From contig JAUIHG010000001.1 of NCBI GenBank assembly GCA_030432405.1, positions 69,908 to 108,758 of the forward strand: 38,851 nucleotides of DNA. Direction: 5' to 3'. The notes under the pieces were generated by a model. It made no database searches and had not been told where the DNA came from. It worked only from the letters and a program-made list of their open reading frames with translations. Positions 17,090-26,087 of the stretch are shown here, piece after piece. The stretch is from Bacteroidia bacterium (GTDB lineage: Bacteria > Bacteroidota > Bacteroidia > Chitinophagales > BACL12). The translations under genes and the position numbers were made by a program. The stretch's first letter is position 1. Each line of letters opens with the position of its first letter.

Positions 17090-18388
17090 TTAAATCTCAC
17101 CCACCACCTCCCTCCCCACAAACCCCCGCAACACCTCCGGCACCACAATCCCTTTGCCGTCCGGCAACTGGTTGTTCTCCAGCAAGGCAGCCATGATGCG
17201 CGGAAGCGCCAGCGCCGAGCCGTTGAGGGTGTGGGCCAGCTGCTTTTTGTTGTTTTCGTCCGCGAAGCGGAGTTTGAGGCGGTTGGCCTGGAAGGTCTCA
17301 AAATTGGAGACCGAGCTGACCTCGAGCCAGCGTTGTTGCGCGCCGCTCCAGACTTCAAAATCGTAGGTCAGTGCGCTAGTGAAGCCCATGTCGCCGCCAC
17401 ATAACCGGAGAATGCGGTAGGGCAGTTCGAGGGCCTGCACGAGGCTTTCCACGTGGGCCACCATCTGGTCCAGCGCTTCATAGCTGCGTTCGGGGTGCAC
17501 CACCTGGACGATCTCGACCTTCTCGAACTGGTGCAGGCGGTTCAAACCGCGCACGTCTTTTCCATAGCTGCCCGCCTCCCGGCGAAAACAGCTCGTGTAC
17601 GCGCACATTTTCACCGGCAGTTCCGCTTCCGGCACGATGACGTCCCTATAGATGTTGGTCAACGGCACTTCGGCCGTCGGGGCCAGGTAGAGGTTTTCGT
17701 CCACCAGGCCGTACATCTGCCCTTCCTTGTCGGGCAGCTGGCCGGTCCCGCGGGCCGAGGCTTCGTTGACCAGCACCGAGGGCATGTGTTCCACGTATCC
17801 GGCATCGGCGGCGCGGTCCAAAAACCAGGCAATCAACGCGCGCTGCAGGCGGGCGCCCTGACCGATATAGACGGGGAAGCCGCTGCCGGCCAGTTTGACG
17901 CCCAGTTCAAAGTCGATCAGGTTGTAGCGCGCGGCCAGGTCCCAATGGGCCTCGGCGTCGGCGGTCAGGTCGGGTTTGACGCCGCCTTCGCGGACCACCG
18001 CGTTGTCCTCCGGCGTTTTGCCGGGCGGCACGTTGGTATGGGGCAGGTTGGGGATTTGCAGAAGCACGTCTTCGAGCTGCTGCTCGACCGCTTCCACCTC
18101 TTTTTCCAGCTCCTGCACACGGCCCTTGCCCTCGGCGGCGGCTTTTTTGGCGGCTTCGGCTTCGGCCGCCTTGGAAGGGTCCCTTTTGGCCATGCCCATC
18201 AGCTTGCCGATCTCCTTGGCCGTGGCATTGGCTTCGGCCTGGACCTGGTCGCGCTCGGACTGCAGGGCCTTGCGGCGGTCATCGAGCTCCAGGGCCTTGT
18301 CAAGGAGTTCGGGTTGGTCAAAATGGCGGTGGGCCAGTCGGGCCTTGGCGGCTTCGGGGTCCTGGCGCAGGCTGGGCAGGTGGAGCAT
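17090..18388 (-). CDS. serS: seryl-tRNA synthetase
   Basis: The protein has 432 residues from the ATG at 18388 (MLHLPSLRQDPEAAKARL). An earlier in-frame ATG at 18571 precedes Pro/Ala-rich, non-conserved sequence. The N-terminal long coiled-coil arm (about 28-110) binds the long variable arm of tRNA-Ser. The class II core shows LAPTAEVPLTNIYRD, the motif 2 region CFRREAGSYGKDVRGLNRLH followed by QFEKVEIV, and motif 3 ending NGSALALPRIMAALLENNQ. The usual Ser-Cys-Ser-Asn segment before NFE reads SVSN here. It is divergent from rho, with a 720-base gap. Confidence 0.96.
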   Translation of the reverse strand: MLHLPSLRQDPEAAKARLAHRHFDQPELLDKALELDDRRKALQSERDQVQAEANATAKEIGKLMGMAKRDPSKAAEAEAAKKAAAEGKGRVQELEKEVEAVEQQLEDVLLQIPNLPHTNVPPGKTPEDNAVVREGGVKPDLTADAEAHWDLAARYNLIDFELGVKLAGSGFPVYIGQGARLQRALIAWFLDRAADAGYVEHMPSVLVNEASARGTGQLPDKEGQMYGLVDENLYLAPTAEVPLTNIYRDVIVPEAELPVKMCAYTSCFRREAGSYGKDVRGLNRLHQFEKVEIVQVVHPERSYEALDQMVAHVESLVQALELPYRILRLCGGDMGFTSALTYDFEVWSGAQQRWLEVSSVSNFETFQANRLKLRFADENNKKQLAHTLNGSALALPRIMAALLENNQLPDGKGIVVPEVLRGFVGREVVGEI

Positions 18389-19110
18389 GGGAGGGTGCTT
18401 CGCCGGAGGCGGCTCCGGTTTGAGGGGGTGCTGGAAATGGGCTGCGCGGCCTCCGCACGCGGAAGCGGGGGCGATTTTCGGCGCAGCGTCAAATTTAGGG
18501 GGATGCGGTGGCGGAATTGTCCACACGCGCGGCATTTGAGGGGCCGGACTGGCGTTTATGCGGACCTTCACCTATATTTACCTTCGCAACAGCCGTTGCA
18601 GCGCCCCCTTGGCGAGCGGCATCATGCCGGAATCCGCAGCAGGATTGTGCATGAACACCCGCTGATCCCAGCACTCCGGTTTTCGCCAAACGCCATCGGA
18701 CCCGCGCTCCGGCCTTTGTTTTCCCATTCCGGTTTTAGCACCTGTTCTCCGTACGCGCCTTGAGTTGCGCCTATGCCATGGATAAGGCATAGCGCCTTAC
18801 GGCGAAGCCCATTCTCCCAACGTTGCCGCTCCGTCAGGGCCATCGCTTCCCGATGCCTGAAGCCTCAAATGCCACGGGGGCGCCTCGTTCAAACCCTTCG
18901 GTGAAACGCATTCGCCGGATGGCCGGCACCCGTTCTTCCGGCCTTTACCCCACCCGACAGGCCTTTTGACCCGGCCAGGCCATACGAGCCGCCGCTTTCC
19001 CACCCCTCTCCCGACCGAACGCCCTTCCTGACGGAAGCACGGACCACCCCGGTGGCCGAAGGCTACGGAACCCCACTCCCGACCGATTTCGACGTCAATC
19101 AGACGCCAAC
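18389..19110. promoter_or_regulatory. serS-rho divergent region with long C-rich rho leader
   Basis: No gene is supported in these 722 bases. A near-match to the -7 element, TATATTTA (18573-18580, plus strand), would give a rho leader of about 520 nt. The leader is rich in C and poor in G on the rho sense strand: in 18901-19110 a hand count gives 89 C and 49 G in 210 bases, which is the composition of Rho-loading (rut) sites. A hairpin CTATGCC-atggataa-GGCATAG lies at 18771-18792. Autoregulation of rho by Rho-dependent attenuation is known in other bacteria and would fit. Confidence 0.45.
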
Positions 19111-21138
19111 ATGTACGACATTCTGAAGCTGAACGACATGCTCGTTCAGGAGCTGCGCGAGATTGCCAGCGGCCTGAACGTTGAAACCCCCGACAAGAAG
19201 GACAAGCAGACCCTCATCTACAGCATCCTGGACAAGCAGGCGCTGGAGGGGGCTGGCTCCGCTGATGGCAAGGCCAAAAGCAGTCGGAAAAAGGCTTCGC
19301 CGAAGGCGAAGGCCAGCGGCAAGTCCGACGCCGACGGCGGTTCCGACGGTGGTGGCGTGGACACGGCCGTGGCCGAGGCCGATGCGGACGGCGATAGCGG
19401 CACCAAGGCCAAGCGCAAGACCAAAACCGCCAGCAAGTCGACGGCCAAAGCCAGCAAGGCCAAGGCCAAGGACGAGGATGCGGACGATGGCGATGCCGAC
19501 GGCGGTGACGATGCAGACAGCAAGCCTGCCCGCAAAACCCGCAAGCGCGTACCGGTCAAGGGCGACGGCGCCAGCCTGACGCGCGGCCGCCGGAAAAAGG
19601 AGGACGGCACGGACGACGACACGACGGAAGGCGATGGCCAGGACGGTGACGAAAAAGACCGCAAAGGCACCGCGAAGTCCGAAAAAGACAGCGGTGAGGC
19701 CAACAGCACGGACGACGATGGACGCGAAAAGCGGGGCAAATCCCGCCGCGAGCGCATGGAGCGCCGCCGTGACGAGCGGCCGGACGACCGCCGTGATAAC
19801 CGGGACAACCGGGATAATAGAGACAATAGCAACCGCGGCAACGACCGCCGCGATGGACGTGACGGGCGCGACGACCGCGGCCGCAACCAGCGCGACGACC
19901 GCGGCCGCAACCAGCGCGACAACCGCGATAACCGGGGCAACGACCGCGGGAACGATCGGCAGGACAATCGCCGCGACGACAGGAGGGACGACCGCGGCGA
20001 CCGCCGCCGCTTCAACCACGAGCTAGACGGCCTGATCATGGCCGAAGGCGTGCTCGAAGTGATGCCCGACGGCTACGGTTTCCTGCGCAGCTCGGACTAC
20101 AACTACCTCTCCTCGCCGGACGATGTGTACTGCACCCCCAAGCAGATCAAGCAGTTCGGGCTGAAGGCCGGGGACACGGTCACGGCAGCGGTTCGCCCGC
20201 CGGCGGCGGGCGAAAAGTTCTTCATCCTGCTGAAGGTGGACACCATCAACGGCAAGACGCCCGACGAGATCCGCGACCGCGTGCCCTTTGAATACCTCAC
20301 GCCGCTCTTCCCAGAGGAAAAGCTGAACCTGTTCATCGACGCCAAGAACCTCTCGACGCGCATCATGGACTTGTTCACGCCCATCGGCAAGGGGCAGCGG
20401 GGCATGATTGTGGCGCAGCCGAAGACGGGTAAAACCTTGCTGCTCAAGGATGTGGCCAACGCCATTGCGGCCAATCACCCCGAGGTCTACCTGATCATCC
20501 TGCTGGTGGACGAACGCCCGGAGGAAGTCACAGACATGGAGCGCAGCGTGAACGCCGAGGTGATTGCCTCGACCTTCGACGCACCGGCCGACCGCCACGT
20601 GAAAGTGGCCTCGATTGCGCTGGACAAGTCCAAGCGCATGGTCGAGTGCGGCTACGATGTGGTGATCCTGCTGGACTCCATCACCCGCCTGGCCCGCGCC
20701 TACAACACCGTGCAGCCTTCCAGCGGCAAGATCCTATCCGGTGGTGTGGAAGCCAACGCCCTGCAAAAGCCCAAGCAGTTCTTCGGCGCTGCGCGGAACG
20801 TGGAAAAGGGCGGTTCGCTGACCATCCTGGCCACGGCCCTGATCGACACCGGCTCCAAGATGGACGAGGTGATCTTCGAGGAATTCAAGGGGACCGGTAA
20901 TATGGAATTGGCGCTGGACCGCCGCCTGGCCAACAAGCGCATTTTCCCAGCCATCGACGTGACGAGTTCCTCCACCCGCCGCGACGACAAGCTGCACGAC
21001 CGCGATGTGCTCCAGCGCATGTGGATCCTGCGCAACCACCTGGCCGACATGAACACCGAGGAGGCCATGAACTTCCTGCTGCAGCAGATGCGCGGCACCA
21101 AGACCAACGAGGAATTCCTCGTGGCCATGAACTCGTAA
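19111..21138 (+). CDS. rho: transcription termination factor Rho with long disordered insert
   Basis: The protein has 675 residues, longer than the roughly 420 of E. coli Rho but usual for Bacteroidota. Residues 1-45 form the Rho_N helical domain ([18 protein letters not shown]). Residues 46-305 are disordered: first Lys/Ala/Asp-rich, then an Arg/Asp/Asn/Gly-rich block with [11 protein letters not shown] and a twice-repeated RDDRGRNQ. The OB-type RNA-binding domain ([20 protein letters not shown]) follows, then the RecA-like hexamer ATPase with Walker A AQPKTGKT at about 435-442, [15 protein letters not shown] and the [10 protein letters not shown] segment. It terminates transcription at C-rich unstructured RNA. 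The Arg-rich insert may add RNA binding or phase separation, as proposed for other Rho proteins with inserts. Confidence 0.97.
   Translation: MYDILKLNDMLVQELREIASGLNVETPDKKDKQTLIYSILDKQALEGAGSADGKAKSSRKKASPKAKASGKSDADGGSDGGGVDTAVAEADADGDSGTKAKRKTKTASKSTAKASKAKAKDEDADDGDADGGDDADSKPARKTRKRVPVKGDGASLTRGRRKKEDGTDDDTTEGDGQDGDEKDRKGTAKSEKDSGEANSTDDDGREKRGKSRRERMERRRDERPDDRRDNRDNRDNRDNSNRGNDRRDGRDGRDDRGRNQRDDRGRNQRDNRDNRGNDRGNDRQDNRRDDRRDDRGDRRRFNHELDGLIMAEGVLEVMPDGYGFLRSSDYNYLSSPDDVYCTPKQIKQFGLKAGDTVTAAVRPPAAGEKFFILLKVDTINGKTPDEIRDRVPFEYLTPLFPEEKLNLFIDAKNLSTRIMDLFTPIGKGQRGMIVAQPKTGKTLLLKDVANAIAANHPEVYLIILLVDERPEEVTDMERSVNAEVIASTFDAPADRHVKVASIALDKSKRMVECGYDVVILLDSITRLARAYNTVQPSSGKILSGGVEANALQKPKQFFGAARNVEKGGSLTILATALIDTGSKMDEVIFEEFKGTGNMELALDRRLANKRIFPAIDVTSSSTRRDDKLHDRDVLQRMWILRNHLADMNTEEAMNFLLQQMRGTKTNEEFLVAMNS
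19867..19914 (+). repeat. 24-bp tandem repeat in the rho insert
   Basis: Two identical 24-base units (19867-19890 and 19891-19914) encode RDDRGRNQ twice, followed by a partial third unit. It lies in the disordered Arg/Asp-rich region and is a likely site of length variation. Confidence 0.8.
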
Positions 21139-21148
21139 GACGGGTTTC

Positions 21149-21172
21149 GCAGGGGCCGCTCCGGCCCCCTGC
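21149..21172 (+). terminator. GC-rich hairpin after rho, weak terminator candidate
   Basis: GCAGGGGCCG-ctc-CGGCCCCCTGC forms a 10-bp stem with one bulged C. No T tract follows, so it may stabilise the mRNA end or assist factor-dependent termination rather than terminate alone. Confidence 0.4.
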
Positions 21173-21210
21173 AGATTGTCCCGGGAAATGTGCGCATAAA
21201 GGCCCCGCTG

Positions 21211-21242
21211 TTGTGCGCAATGTGGACAATTGGTTAACTTTG
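21211..21242 (+). promoter_or_regulatory. promoter of rpmH-rnpA-yidD
   Basis: TTG at 21211-21213 and an exact -7 element TAACTTTG at 21235-21242 are separated by 21 bases, matching the Bacteroidota housekeeping promoter. The predicted leader to the rpmH ATG at 21280 is about 30-35 nt. Confidence 0.6.
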
Positions 21243-21279
21243 CCCTCCTTCACGAGACCGCCCTGCCGATTCTACCGTC

Positions 21280-21438
21280 ATGAAACGTACGTTCCAGCCC
21301 TCCCGCCGCAAGCGCGTCAACAAACACGGATTCCGCAAACGCATGGAATCCAAGGAAGGCCGCGACGTGATCAAGCGTCGCCGCGCCAAAGGCCGCAAGA
21401 AACTCTCTGTATCCTCTGAGTTCCGCATCAAGCGCTGA
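21280..21438 (+). CDS. rpmH: 50S ribosomal protein L34
   Basis: The protein has 52 residues beginning [19 protein letters not shown] and ending in a basic [13 protein letters not shown] tail. This is the standard L34 sequence with a short C-terminal extension often seen in Bacteroidota. It lies in the usual rpmH-rnpA-yidD order. Its TGA overlaps an ATG by one base (TGATG), the start of a 13-codon ORF that leads into rnpA. Confidence 0.97.
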   Translation: MKRTFQPSRRKRVNKHGFRKRMESKEGRDVIKRRRAKGRKKLSVSSEFRIKR

Positions 21439-21479
21439 TGCTGCCGGGAAGGCTGACCTTCCCGCTGGCGCTCGCCTGA
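21438..21479 (+). other. 13-codon ORF between rpmH and rnpA
   Basis: The ATG at 21438 overlaps the rpmH stop and opens [13 protein letters not shown], ending at TGA 21477-21479. The first nine residues would fuse naturally to the conserved RnpA N-terminus (KEERL...) if a 23-base segment were removed: CTGACCTTCCC at 21453 is repeated, with one extra T, as CTGACCTTTCCC at 21476. It is either the remnant of the original rnpA start after a small duplication, or a leader ORF coupling rpmH to rnpA. Confidence 0.45.
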
Positions 21480-21928
21480 CCTTTCCCAAGGAAGAGCGCC
21501 TTTGCGGCCAACGCCGCATTGCCCGTTTGTTTGCCGAAGGACGCACGGCGTCCGCGTATCCCGTTCGGGCCTGGGCCCTGGAACGGGATTTTGCTGTTGG
21601 AGCGGAGGGCGGCTCTATCGTGCAAGAAGGCGTGCAGGCGGCACCGGCTTTCCGCGTGGCCTTCGCCGTTCCAAAACGGCGCTTCAAAAGGGCGGTGGAC
21701 CGCAACCGGATCAAGCGGCAACTGCGTGAAGCCTGGCGCCACGGCAAGGCTGGATATGCTGCGCACATGGCCGAGCGCCTGACCGGCGAATACAACCTCG
21801 ACCTGGTCCTGCTCTTCACCGGCAAGGAGCGCCCGGACTACGCCGAGCTCACCGCCGCGCTGGACAAGCTGATGCCCAAATTGCTCCAGGCCCTGAGCGC
21901 GGCCCCAAAAACGCCGGATGCGCCGTGA
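21476..21928 (+). CDS. rnpA: ribonuclease P protein component, non-standard start
   Basis: From CTG at 21476 the frame reads [20 protein letters not shown], the normal RnpA N-terminus, giving 150 residues. The RNA-binding RNR motif is intact ([14 protein letters not shown]). It assists the RNase P RNA in tRNA 5' processing. No ATG, GTG or TTG exists in this frame upstream back to the stop at 21368. The first conventional start is TTG 21527, which would give 133 residues and remove the first conserved strand and helix. The CTG overlaps the stop of the preceding 13-codon ORF (CTGA), so reinitiation is possible. The stop overlaps yidD (GTGA). Confidence 0.85.
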   Translation: MTFPKEERLCGQRRIARLFAEGRTASAYPVRAWALERDFAVGAEGGSIVQEGVQAAPAFRVAFAVPKRRFKRAVDRNRIKRQLREAWRHGKAGYAAHMAERLTGEYNLDLVLLFTGKERPDYAELTAALDKLMPKLLQALSAAPKTPDAP

Positions 21929-22200
21929 ATTCGGACCGCCCAAGCCCCCCTTCGGCCAGGACCTGGCGCGGCAGCCTGCCCGCACGTGCGCTCAACGGGC
22001 TATTCCTCGGGTTGGTCAAAATTTACCGCGTGGGCATCAGCCCCTATCTGCCGCAGACCTGCCGCTATACGCCCACCTGCTCGGCCTACGCCACCGAAGC
22101 CTTGCGCAAATACGGCCCGTTGAAGGGCGGATGGCTGGCGCTCAAACGCATCGCCAGTTGCCACCCCTGGGGTGGGCATGGGCACGATCCGGTGCCGTGA
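21925..22200 (+). CDS. yidD: membrane protein insertion efficiency factor YidD
   Basis: The protein has 91 residues with the YidD/DUF37 signature: [20 protein letters not shown] followed by [12 protein letters not shown], and the C-terminal [14 protein letters not shown] with its conserved Cys, His and Pro. It has an amphipathic N-terminal helix and acts at the inner membrane with YidC. It starts at a GTG overlapping the rnpA stop by four bases. YidC itself is not adjacent. Confidence 0.95.
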   Translation: MNSDRPSPPSARTWRGSLPARALNGLFLGLVKIYRVGISPYLPQTCRYTPTCSAYATEALRKYGPLKGGWLALKRIASCHPWGGHGHDPVP

Positions 22201-22371
22201 GGGCGGCGCTCCACGCTACCGGGCAGGCGCACGCCATCCCGCACCAAAACGTTAGCATCCGTTAAGGCCGAACCGATCAAGGCCATTGTTGCGTTAACTT
22301 GAACGGACGTGCCCGTTTTCATCGGGCTGCCCGTTGTTTTTTACCGCCTTTCGATCGCAATCTTTCCCGCC

Positions 22372-24207
22372 ATGTTCGGATTCCCGTTCCATTCGCCGCG
22401 CTCCGGCGCGGCACAAGACCCATCGGTCCAAAAGCAAGGACCGAAGGCCCGCAACAGCTCCCCCCGCAAACGCCGCTACCGCTGGGGCCTTCCCCTGCTC
22501 GGCGCGGCCGTACTGGCCAGCGGCCTGGCCTTCACGCCCTCGGCCAACCTCTTTGAGGTCACCAAAAACCTCGACATCTACACGGCCGTCTACCGCGAGT
22601 TGAACACCTACTACGTCGACGACGTGGATCCCAACAAGCTCATGCGGGAAGGCATCGACGCCATGCTCGAAAGCCTGGACCCCTACACCTCCTACATCTC
22701 CGAAGCCGAGATGGAGGGCCACCGCTTCCAGATGACCGGCCGCTACGGCGGCATCGGCGCCATCATCCGCACCATGGACGGCGACATCGTGGTCATGGAG
22801 CCCTATGCCGACTTCCCCGCCGACAAGGCGGGCCTGCAGGCCGGCGACATCCTCCTGGAGATCGACGGCAAGTCGACCGAGGGAAAAAACACCTCGGACA
22901 TTTCCGACATCCTGCGCGGCGCGCCCGGTTCGGAGGTGCTGATCAAGTTCCGGCGGCCCTTCGCCGGAGGCACCGAAGAAGGCCAGCAGATGGAGGTCAC
23001 GCTGACGCGCGAAGACATCGAGGTGGGCAATGTGCCCTACTACGGCATGGTCGGTGAGCGGATTGGGTACATCCGCCTGACCCAGTTCACCCAGGACGCG
23101 GGCAAAAACGTGGCCGACGCGCTGCGCCAATTGAAAGAAGACGCTTCCGCCTCTGGCGAAGGCGAACTCCGCGGCGTGGTGCTCGACCTGCGCGGCAACC
23201 CGGGCGGCCTGCTCCGCGAGGCCGTCAACGTGTCCAACGTCTTCATCCCCAAGGGCGAGCTGATCGTCTCCACCCAGGGCAAGGTCAAGGAGTGGGACCG
23301 CGATTTCAAAACGCTCAACCAGCCGGTGGACACCGAAATCCCGGTGGTGGTGCTGACCAGCCGCGCTTCGGCATCCGCTTCCGAAATCGTGGCCGGCGTG
23401 ATTCAGGACTACGACCGCGGCCTGGTGGTTGGCGCCCGCACCTTCGGCAAGGGACTGGTACAGAGCACCCGCGACGTGCCCTACAAGACCAAGCTCAAGG
23501 TGACCACGGCCAAATACTACACGCCTTCGGGGCGCTGCATCCAGGCCATCGACTACGCGCACCGCAACGACGACGGCAGCGTGGGCAAGATTCCCGATTC
23601 GCTGCAAAGCGCCTTTCAGACGCGCGCGGGCCGCACGGTCTACGACGGTGGCGGGGTGACCCCGGATGTGAAGACCGATCCGGGCGAATACGCCGATGTG
23701 ACCATCGCGCTGATGCGCAAGAACCACTTTTTCAAATACGCCACGCGCTACCGTGCGGAGCATGAGGCCATCGGCGATCCGATGACCTGGACCATCAGCG
23801 ACGACGCGTTGGCCGATTTCCGCCGCTACGTGGAAGGCGTGGAATTGGAATACACCACCCAGACCGAGGACCTGCTCGAAGAACTGCGCGAAAGCGCGGA
23901 GGATGAGAAATACCTCGACGCCATCGGCGCGGATCTCGAAGCCCTGGAAGCCAAGCTCGGCCACGACAAAAAGGCCGATGTGGAGCAATTCTCCGAGGAG
24001 ATCCGCAATGAGCTGGAATCCGAAATCGTGGGCCGCTACTACCTGCAGCGCGGCGCCATCGAAACCTCTTTCCGCTACGACACCGACCTGCAGAAGGCCC
24101 TGGAGCTCTTTGACGACCAGCCCCAGTTCACGGCCTTGCTCGATCCCTCCGTGGTGGTTGGCGACGACGTGGAAGTGGCACCAGCCGGGATGATCGACGG
24201 ACAATAA
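22372..24207 (+). CDS. S41 family C-terminal processing peptidase
   Basis: The protein has 611 residues from the ATG at 22372; a GTG at 22309 is in frame and would add 21 residues. A basic stretch and one membrane segment (RWGLPLLGAAVLASGLAF) anchor it to the periplasmic side. A PDZ domain (VMEPYADFPADKAGLQAGDI) precedes the S41 core with the nucleophile motif SRASASASE and the general-base Lys in FGKGLVQS. The C-terminal 200 residues are helical and acidic. CtpA/Prc-type proteases cleave the C-termini of envelope proteins. It follows yidD by 171 bases. A copy of the core TTCGCCGGAGGC lies at 22970. Confidence 0.93.
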   Translation: MFGFPFHSPRSGAAQDPSVQKQGPKARNSSPRKRRYRWGLPLLGAAVLASGLAFTPSANLFEVTKNLDIYTAVYRELNTYYVDDVDPNKLMREGIDAMLESLDPYTSYISEAEMEGHRFQMTGRYGGIGAIIRTMDGDIVVMEPYADFPADKAGLQAGDILLEIDGKSTEGKNTSDISDILRGAPGSEVLIKFRRPFAGGTEEGQQMEVTLTREDIEVGNVPYYGMVGERIGYIRLTQFTQDAGKNVADALRQLKEDASASGEGELRGVVLDLRGNPGGLLREAVNVSNVFIPKGELIVSTQGKVKEWDRDFKTLNQPVDTEIPVVVLTSRASASASEIVAGVIQDYDRGLVVGARTFGKGLVQSTRDVPYKTKLKVTTAKYYTPSGRCIQAIDYAHRNDDGSVGKIPDSLQSAFQTRAGRTVYDGGGVTPDVKTDPGEYADVTIALMRKNHFFKYATRYRAEHEAIGDPMTWTISDDALADFRRYVEGVELEYTTQTEDLLEELRESAEDEKYLDAIGADLEALEAKLGHDKKADVEQFSEEIRNELESEIVGRYYLQRGAIETSFRYDTDLQKALELFDDQPQFTALLDPSVVVGDDVEVAPAGMIDGQ

Positions 24208-24278
24208 GGCTCCGCTATCCGGATCCTGTCGATGCCTTCGGGCGTGCAAGCGGGTCATGGGCACGGGCGTGCAGGCCG

Positions 24279-24286
24279 TAGTTTTG
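24279..24286 (+). promoter_or_regulatory. -7 promoter element of the M28 peptidase gene
   Basis: TAGTTTTG matches TAnnTTTG exactly and ends 19 bases before the ATG at 24306. No clear TTG box was seen at the expected spacing. Confidence 0.5.
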
Positions 24287-24305
24287 CGGCTTCACTTCCC
24301 CACCC

Positions 24306-26015
24306 ATGACCCGTTTTCCGTTTGCCCGCCCGGTCTGGTCCCGGCTTACCGGCCTGGCCCTGCCCCTTTTCCTGCTTTCCGCCTGCGGCGAATACACCGC
24401 CACCACCTCGGAGCCCCTGGATGCCCGGGTCCGTGCGCACGTGGAATACCTGGCCGACGACCGCCTGGAAGGCCGCGAAACCGGCACCCCCGGTGCGCGG
24501 GAGGCTGAAGAATACATCGCCGATCAGTTTTCGGCCATCGGCCTGGAACCTGCGGGGTATGAAGGCTACCGCCAGCCCTTCAGTTTCACGGCCGGCAAGG
24601 CACCTTCGGCGGACAGCCGCCTGCAGATCGGCGGCGTGGACCTGGAAGCGGACACGGATTATTATGCGCTCGCCGAAGGCGGCGAAGGCAGCGGGGAAGG
24701 CACCCTGGCCTTTGGGGGTTTCGCCGTGGAGGCGGACGGTTCGGACGGCGTTCCGGATCTGCCCGCCGAGGACATTCCCGTGCTGCTGGACTTCAGTGTG
24801 CCCGGCGGCTTCCACCCCCACTCCAAATACTACGACCAGGCTGACGTGCGCACCAAAATCGCGCGTGCCGAGCAGGCCGGCGCTTCCGCGCTGGTGCTCT
24901 TCACCCGGGACGCCAACCTGGACGCGCCCGGCAAACACTGGCGCCGCACGGTCACCGAAGCGCCCATTCCGGTGTTCTGGCTGACGCCTGAAGGCTATGA
25001 AAAAGTTTACGGCCAGGCCGAACCCCGGGACCTGCCTTGCAGCTGGTCCATGTCCTGGGAGCGCGATCAGCGTGTGGGCCACAACGTGCTGGGCATGATC
25101 GACAACCCGGAAACCGAAAGCGTGGTGATTGTCGGTGCACATTACGACCACCTGGGTTGGGGCATTGCCGGCAGCCTGCACAACGGCGAACCGGCCATCC
25201 ACAACGGCGCAGACGACAACGCCAGCGGCGTGGCCGGACTGATCGAAATTGCGCGGGCACTGAAGGACAACCCGAGCCGCAGCAACAACGACTACCTCTT
25301 TGTGGCCTTCAGCGGCGAGGAACTCGGGCTTTACGGTTCCAAGCACATGGTCCGCAGCGCGGGTTTTGACACGGCCAGCATCAACTACATGGTCAACCTG
25401 GACATGGTCGGCCGCCTGGATTCGGTGGAGCGCAAGCTGATCGTGGACGGAGCGGCATCCTCGCCGGCCTTTGGGCCGGCACTGGACGGCATCCACACCG
25501 ACAGCGTGTCCATTCAGGCGGGCGGATCGGGCATCGGTTCCTCGGACCACATGTCCTTCTACCTGGCTGGAATCCCCTCAGTGCACTTTTTCACCGGCAC
25601 CCACGGCGATTACCACCGCCCTTCCGACGACGCGGACAAGGTCAACTACGCGGGCATCGCCACGGTGGTGCAGTGCGCCACGGGCCTTATCGCAGCCCTG
25701 GACGACGACGGCAAGCTGGCCTATGTGGAAGCCGAAGAAGACAGCGAGGCCGTGCCCGAATTCAAGGTGACCCTGGGCGTGATACCGGACTACATCTATG
25801 AGGGCCGTGGCATGCGCATCGAAAGCGTGCGCGAAGGCAGGCCGGCCGAAGAAGCCGGCATGCAGGACGGCGACGTGGTCCTGCGCCTCGGCGAGGTCGA
25901 GGTGCTGGACATGATGAGCTACATGAAAGGCCTGAGCAAATACCGCAAGGGCCAGACCGTGGAGGCAGAAATCCAGCGCGGCGAGCAAACCCTGACCCTG
26001 CCGGTGACCTTCTGA
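24306..26015 (+). CDS. M28 family zinc peptidase lipoprotein with PA and PDZ domains
   Basis: The protein has 569 residues. The signal peptide ends in a lipobox (LLSAC, Cys27), so it is a lipoprotein. A PA-like insert lies at about 100-240. The M28 core has zinc ligands in HYDH (279-282), GADDN, FSGEELG, NLDMVG and the final HRPSDD segment. A C-terminal PDZ domain (IESVREGRPAEEAGMQDGDV) ends the protein. This PA-M28-PDZ layout is known among Bacteroidota aminopeptidases. It probably degrades peptides at the outer membrane or in the periplasm. Confidence 0.93.
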   Translation: MTRFPFARPVWSRLTGLALPLFLLSACGEYTATTSEPLDARVRAHVEYLADDRLEGRETGTPGAREAEEYIADQFSAIGLEPAGYEGYRQPFSFTAGKAPSADSRLQIGGVDLEADTDYYALAEGGEGSGEGTLAFGGFAVEADGSDGVPDLPAEDIPVLLDFSVPGGFHPHSKYYDQADVRTKIARAEQAGASALVLFTRDANLDAPGKHWRRTVTEAPIPVFWLTPEGYEKVYGQAEPRDLPCSWSMSWERDQRVGHNVLGMIDNPETESVVIVGAHYDHLGWGIAGSLHNGEPAIHNGADDNASGVAGLIEIARALKDNPSRSNNDYLFVAFSGEELGLYGSKHMVRSAGFDTASINYMVNLDMVGRLDSVERKLIVDGAASSPAFGPALDGIHTDSVSIQAGGSGIGSSDHMSFYLAGIPSVHFFTGTHGDYHRPSDDADKVNYAGIATVVQCATGLIAALDDDGKLAYVEAEEDSEAVPEFKVTLGVIPDYIYEGRGMRIESVREGRPAEEAGMQDGDVVLRLGEVEVLDMMSYMKGLSKYRKGQTVEAEIQRGEQTLTLPVTF

Positions 26016-26087
26016 ACCCGAACGGCAGCCGTGCGCCGTTGGTCCTGCGCTTCAAGCGGACGGGCTTCGGGGCCGGCTCAACGCACC

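Noticed and set aside
18389..19110. serS-rho gap considered as the replication origin because genes diverge here
   Set aside because: Only isolated one-mismatch DnaA boxes were seen (for example TTGTCCACA near 18518 and TCATGCACA on the reverse strand near 18645), close to chance for this length.
22294..24264. 656-codon open frame opposite the S41 peptidase gene
   Set aside because: The opposite strand carries a complete protease with catalytic motifs; the antisense translation has no recognisable family.
24255..25550. 431-codon open frame opposite the M28 peptidase gene
   Set aside because: Same GC-codon shadow effect; all zinc ligands are on the plus strand.
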